From: Glandiceps talaboti | Taxonomy: Eukaryota; Hemichordata; Enteropneusta; Spengelidae | Direction: 5' to 3' | Assembly (NCBI RefSeq): GCF_964340395.1 | Contig: NC_135552.1 | Span: 2,393,017 to 2,457,016 of the forward strand | DNA length: 64,000 nucleotides | In this document: positions 60,463-64,000 of the stretch, piece after piece | Layout: each line of letters opens with the position of its first letter | Position numbering within the stretch: the stretch's first letter is position 1 | Made by a program: the position numbers and the translations under genes | Notes under the pieces: model-generated | Told to the model about the DNA's origin: nothing | Database searches by the model: none | The model's input: only the letters and a program-made list of their open reading frames with translations

Positions 60463-61953
60463 GTTTGTTTGTTTGTAACATAGCCTTAGACTTCGTGTGA
60501 TATTTATTTAAGTAATTTAAGTAATGAATTCGACGAACTAATTGAAGAAATGCCAAGCTGACAAGCTAATATTTTTCCAGTTTTGATTTCGCAAGAGGGC
60601 GCTTTCATATTCCACTGAATAAATAGATGTATCCATACCACCACAAACAGCGACCATGAAGTCGATATTTCGATGACATATCGTTGCGAAATCGACCCTG
60701 GTAATTTTTACGACCTGCGAAGTATCATTATGACGTGAGGGGTAAGCCAAAGCAGATTGACCGATAAATCTATCACGTGATTCTTTTTACCCCTCTATCG
60801 ACACGCCAAAAAAGAAGGATAATATAATACAACCAACGATATATCTTTAACGGACGTTTATCGGTTGTATTATATTATATTTCTAGTCATCAAATCGAAA
60901 ATGGAAAAACTTTAGCTGTAATATGATGACCATCTTAGTTGTCTTCCTTTTACAACAACCATTTAGAGTGTCAACAAAAAACATTTTTCTCACAATATAT
61001 TGACTCTGTATTCATTGCACTACATACTACTACATACTGGCTTTGTATTCATAGCACTACATACTACTACATATTGACTCTGTATTCATAGCACTACATA
61101 CTACTACATGCTGACTCTGTATTCATAGCACTACATACTACTGCATGCTGGCTTTGTATTCATAGCACTACATACTACTACATGCTGGCTTTGTATTCAT
61201 AGCACTACATACTACTGCATGCTGGCTTTGTATTCATAGCACTACATACTACTACATATTGACTCTGTATTCATAGCACTACATACTACTGCATGCTGAC
61301 TCTGTATTCATAGCACTACATACTACTGCATGCTGGCTTTGTATTCATAGCACTACATACTACTACATATTGACTCTGTATTCATAGCACTACATACTAC
61401 TACATGCTGGCTTTATATTCATAACACTACATACTGGCTTTGTATTCAAAGCACTACATACTACTACATGCTGATTTAAATCGATTGTGCTGCCAGAAGC
61501 AATTATCAGTTTTGCTCAATTTTAGAAGGAGGGTGGGTGGCTGAGGTCTAACTAAAAGAACATTTTTTTTAAATCCTACATAATTGATCTCGCTCCCGGT
61601 AGACTAGCTTGTATTGTGCAAATTGGGTGATAACAGACATGGCTATACAGCGCCCTCAACCATTCAGATGCCGTGCGATTACTTACCATGGTAAAACTGT
61701 GATCTTCACAAACTTCAGATGGTACAATAGTAATTGGACATTGGAATGAATCAATCACTATTTTTGCTGCTTCGGGGTCCATTGCGAAGTTAAATTCAGC
61801 ACAAACATAATCAGAATTGCCTTTACCTACAAGGGTGAACGTAAAGACTAAAACTTACTAGTTTTAGAAATATTGTGACATAATGTTATACATATACATA
61901 CATACATACATACATACATACATACATACATACATGCCATGCATGCCTGCATA

Positions 61954-61997
<44 letters not shown>

Positions 61998-62480
61998 CAC
62001 ACACACATACATACATACATACATACATACATACATACATACATACATACATACATACATACATACATACGTATAGATGAATGGATGGCTGAATATGGGT
62101 TGCAGAATGTCCCAAGAGTTAAACTACCACTACTGTCCTTGTTATCATTATCATTGTCCCAAAGCCTTATCACACATAGTACACCTACCATGAATATTTC
62201 CACCCATGATAGTCAACCTCCTTAACTTTCTAGAAAATTCTGGATCCATTCTCGATGCTATGGCAACGTTTGTTAGAGGGCCGATCGCTACAAGAGTTAC
62301 TTGGCCGGGATTTTGCTGAACCAATCTAACCAAGGCATTTACTGCTGGTTCTAACTGCAGCAGGGTCGTATCAGTATCTACCATAAATTGGACGTCACCT
62401 AAGCCATCCATACCGTGAACATGGTCTGATTGTAAACCATCTACCATAAGAGATGATGAACAACCTTTGAATACTGGAAT
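59764..62480 (-). CDS. Inosine-uridine preferring type nucleoside hydrolase, 3' three exons (partial)
   Basis: Exons on the minus strand: 62480-62189, 61826-61687 and 60102-59764 (stop 59766-59764). The introns have TTTTAG|ATT, G|GTAGGT, TTGTAG|GT, ATG|GTAAGT and CTCACAG|AAT boundaries with matching phases, giving 256 residues. Motifs in order: IPVFKGC; HGMDGLGD; VTLVAIGPLTNVAIASR; LTIMGGN (substrate-binding Asn); AEFNF (Glu and Asn that hold the ribose); ISWDGLAMVV (the late calcium-binding Asp, preceded by Trp where many members have His); TRGQMVIDWHG. The family hydrolyses the N-glycosidic bond of nucleosides in salvage. The N-terminal DTDxGxDDA calcium motif and roughly 60-80 residues are missing and must lie upstream, beyond 64000 or unrecognised. 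The Trp-Asp pair resembles purine-specific (IAG) hydrolases, but that assignment is inference. Confidence 0.9.
60181..60350. repeat. 57-bp tandem repeat, 3 copies
   Basis: Units contain TGTACAGACATACATC and CTAGCTAGATAGCTGTCTAT. Lies in the intron before the last nucleoside hydrolase exon. Confidence 0.85.
60409..60475. repeat. (GTTA)n then (GTTT)n microsatellite
   Basis: GTTA tetranucleotides followed by GTTT tetranucleotides, in the same intron. Confidence 0.9.
60819..60878. repeat. 60-bp inverted repeat in an intron
   Basis: ATAATATAATACAACC at 60819-60834 pairs with GGTTGTATTATATTAT at 60863-60878. The inner GATA/TATC bases also pair, around a loop of about 17 bases. Confidence 0.8.
60995..61475. 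repeat. 37-bp minisatellite, about 12 copies
   Basis: The unit contains TTTGTATTCATAGCACTACA and TACTACTACATGCTGG. Variants alternate TGACTC and TGGCTT. Within the nucleoside hydrolase intron. Confidence 0.9.
61892..62071. repeat. (CATA)n / (CGCA)n / (CA)n compound microsatellite
   Basis: CATA runs flank a CGCA run (about 61955-61984) and a CA run. Lies in the intron between the first two visible nucleoside hydrolase exons. Frames through it encode only Cys/Val or Thr/His repeats. Confidence 0.95.
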
Positions 62481-62801
62481 CTAAAACAATAAAAAAATCC
62501 AGTACTTTGATAAGTATAGAAACCAAACTTTCACTTTGTAGATTTATTAGTTTGGTTCACCCCATTCATCATTTGAAATCCTTACATTAATTCTACCTGT
62601 CAAGGTAAGATCTGAAAACTTCTTTCTGCACCAATTCTACGTTAATATGACCCTTCCCCTGGCCCTGGTCAAATACACGTGTTTCACGATGGTTTAAAAT
62701 GCTATCAGACGTAAAAAGGGACTCTCAAAATCAGTGGTAAAGACTCGATCCCACCACTTCCACCACATTACTAATTTTAAAGGTATTGGTTGTTTCCCCA
62801 C
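62481..62801. other. Intron sequence upstream of the first visible nucleoside hydrolase exon
   Basis: Ends with a good polypyrimidine tract and TTTTAG acceptor. No upstream exon with the expected N-terminal motif was found here. Confidence 0.5.
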
Positions 62802-62802
62802 A

Positions 62803-62891
<89 letters not shown>

Positions 62892-62936
62892 CACCACCAC
62901 CACCACCACCACCACCACCACCACCACCACCACCAC
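62802..62936. repeat. (CTA)n then (CAC)n trinucleotide run
   Basis: About 26 ACT/CTA triplets followed by about 18 CAC/ACC triplets. The long frames through it are homopolymeric (Thr, Leu, Pro, Val) and not genes. Confidence 0.95.
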
Positions 62937-62977
62937 TGTGTGTTTGTGTGAAGGCATTACTTATAGTAAATTTTGTG

Positions 62978-62978
<1 letters not shown>

Positions 62979-63070
<92 letters not shown>
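62979..63070. repeat. (AT)n microsatellite
   Basis: About 90 bases of TA dinucleotide. Confidence 0.95.
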
Positions 63071-63071
<1 letters not shown>

Positions 63072-63176
63072 TAATTCAGTGTAAGAGGTAAGTCATAAAC
63101 TGAAGGAAAAGCGCTCAATACTGCGAAGTAGAGCTGTATTTACACAAAATACACAAGTTATGGTACGGAGCCGTCA

Positions 63177-63800
63177 ATGTTCGAACCTGCTTAAGCTCTT
63201 TAACAGCACATCGTGATTAAAATACTTTCAATATTTACAACATCTTTAAAAATATAATGAAAACATTTCGCAGAATAAGTTTATAATATGACAGACTCCA
63301 AAAAAAATTAAGTCTGTTTGTAATGCTTATATTTCTGTCTGTTTGTAATGCTTATATTTCTGTCTGTTTGTAATGCTTATATTTCTGTTACCAAGATTAT
63401 ATAGAGAACATAATAAAGATGCAAAGTCGACGCTTAGTGCACTATTATTATTAAGGTGCAAGCTGACGTGCTCTATCTTTGCTTAATTATTATACAGCGG
63501 TGGGACGCGGCATCGAGTAAACCAATCAGGACGCTTGAAATCGACTATGCGATACATGATTTTTTTTCTTGATGATCGTTATGACCTGCTGCCCTCTTGT
63601 GGTGAGATATGTTCAGCATGTTGCAGTACATTGTGGAGTTTATGGGACATTACAACTGATTGTCGAAACGGCACATTTTTTGAGATGAAGCTTCGAAATG
63701 TTTTGTCTTTAGCAAGGGAAATAAACAAAAACACAATATTGATAATATCTTGCTTTAATCACGATGTGCTGCTAAAGAGCTTAAGCAGGTTCCAACATAC
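63177..63800. repeat. Pair of 45-bp inverted repeats enclosing about 535 bp
   Basis: Left arm 63177-63221 contains GAACCTGCTTAAGCTCTTTA and CAGCACATCGTGATTAAA. The right arm (63756-63800) is its reverse complement with about two to three mismatches. Between them lie a 25-bp tandem repeat (three copies around 63311-63386) and the start of a 101-codon plus-strand frame (63535-63840) with no known domain. May be a non-autonomous DNA transposon, but no target duplication was seen at the arm ends. Confidence 0.7.
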
Positions 63801-64000
63801 AGTTGATTCTGGTCTATATTATTTTCATACAATTTCGTAAAAATAATCAATAGACCAGATAAGTGTACATGTACGTTTATTTCTATTTTGTTCACATTTT
63901 ATTTCTGATTTTATACAATTAACCAGAATCTCGAATATGTGTAAGCATGTAATAAGCTAATAACATGGAAACTAAAGAAACAATGGACAAGTTTGATGTA
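63801..64000. other. Unique AT-rich edge
   Basis: Nothing recognised. Confidence 0.4.

Noticed and set aside
60538-60750. 70-codon minus-strand frame between nucleoside hydrolase exons
   Set aside because: The flanking exons join in phase without it, and it has no matching family motif or good splice sites.
61848-63091. Frames of poly-Val, poly-Thr, Leu/Pro and Met-Tyr-Val-Cys repeats
   Set aside because: Pure microsatellite translations.
63170-63200. GGTTCGAAC on the minus strand, resembling a tRNA B box
   Set aside because: No A box, acceptor stem or cloverleaf pairing could be drawn around it.

Overview
This is a repeat-rich, AT-rich stretch of an animal nuclear genome. Spliced genes with GT/AG introns, several clades of AP-endonuclease non-LTR retrotransposons, long minisatellites and many di-, tri- and tetranucleotide runs all point to an invertebrate. 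The interspersed repeats, and a retrotransposon with a 2A-like N-terminal motif, fit a marine deuterostome or lophotrochozoan. I cannot name the species. No bacterial or viral gene order is present.

Layout. (1) 1-21.6 kb: three minus-strand paralogues of a small secreted Cys-rich protein family, each starting Met-Tyr-Lys with a signal peptide: a 5' fragment at 1-91, a complete copy at 5.87-7.23 kb and a complete copy at 20.32-21.21 kb. I do not recognise the family. Between them lie a candidate plus-strand small secreted polyQ gene (1.96-2.54 kb), minisatellites (1.2, 2.9-4.8 and 14.4-15.3 kb), a near full-length but broken non-LTR retrotransposon (9.9-13.4 kb, minus), a second retrotransposon 3' end (13.85-14.34 kb) and three copies of a non-coding dispersed repeat (8.6-9.3, 16.2-17.95 and 18.1-19.6 kb). 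(2) 21.8-29 kb: three more non-LTR fragments, one with an open reverse transcriptase, a 138-bp foldback, a tandem repeat carrying RFX X-box motifs, and a 41-bp minisatellite split by a retrotransposon fragment. (3) 29.99-50.88 kb: about 18 kb of a 47-bp satellite with 1,697-bp higher-order units, abutting 2.9 kb of an unrelated 46-bp satellite. (4) 50.9-58.05 kb: a retrotransposon endonuclease fragment, a short minisatellite, and a 2.6-kb tandem duplication made largely of a roughly 150-bp-periodic interspersed repeat. (5) 58-64 kb: the 3' three exons of a minus-strand nucleoside hydrolase gene, with microsatellite-filled introns.

Only the nucleoside hydrolase has a recognisable enzymatic role (nucleoside salvage). 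The secreted family is the best candidate for undescribed biology: repeated Cys-x2-Cys...Cys...Cys-Pro modules, conserved exon phase, and one member with a fast-evolving acidic, N-glycosylation-rich tail. Most of the remaining DNA is satellite or transposon debris. Copy numbers and identities were estimated by eye.
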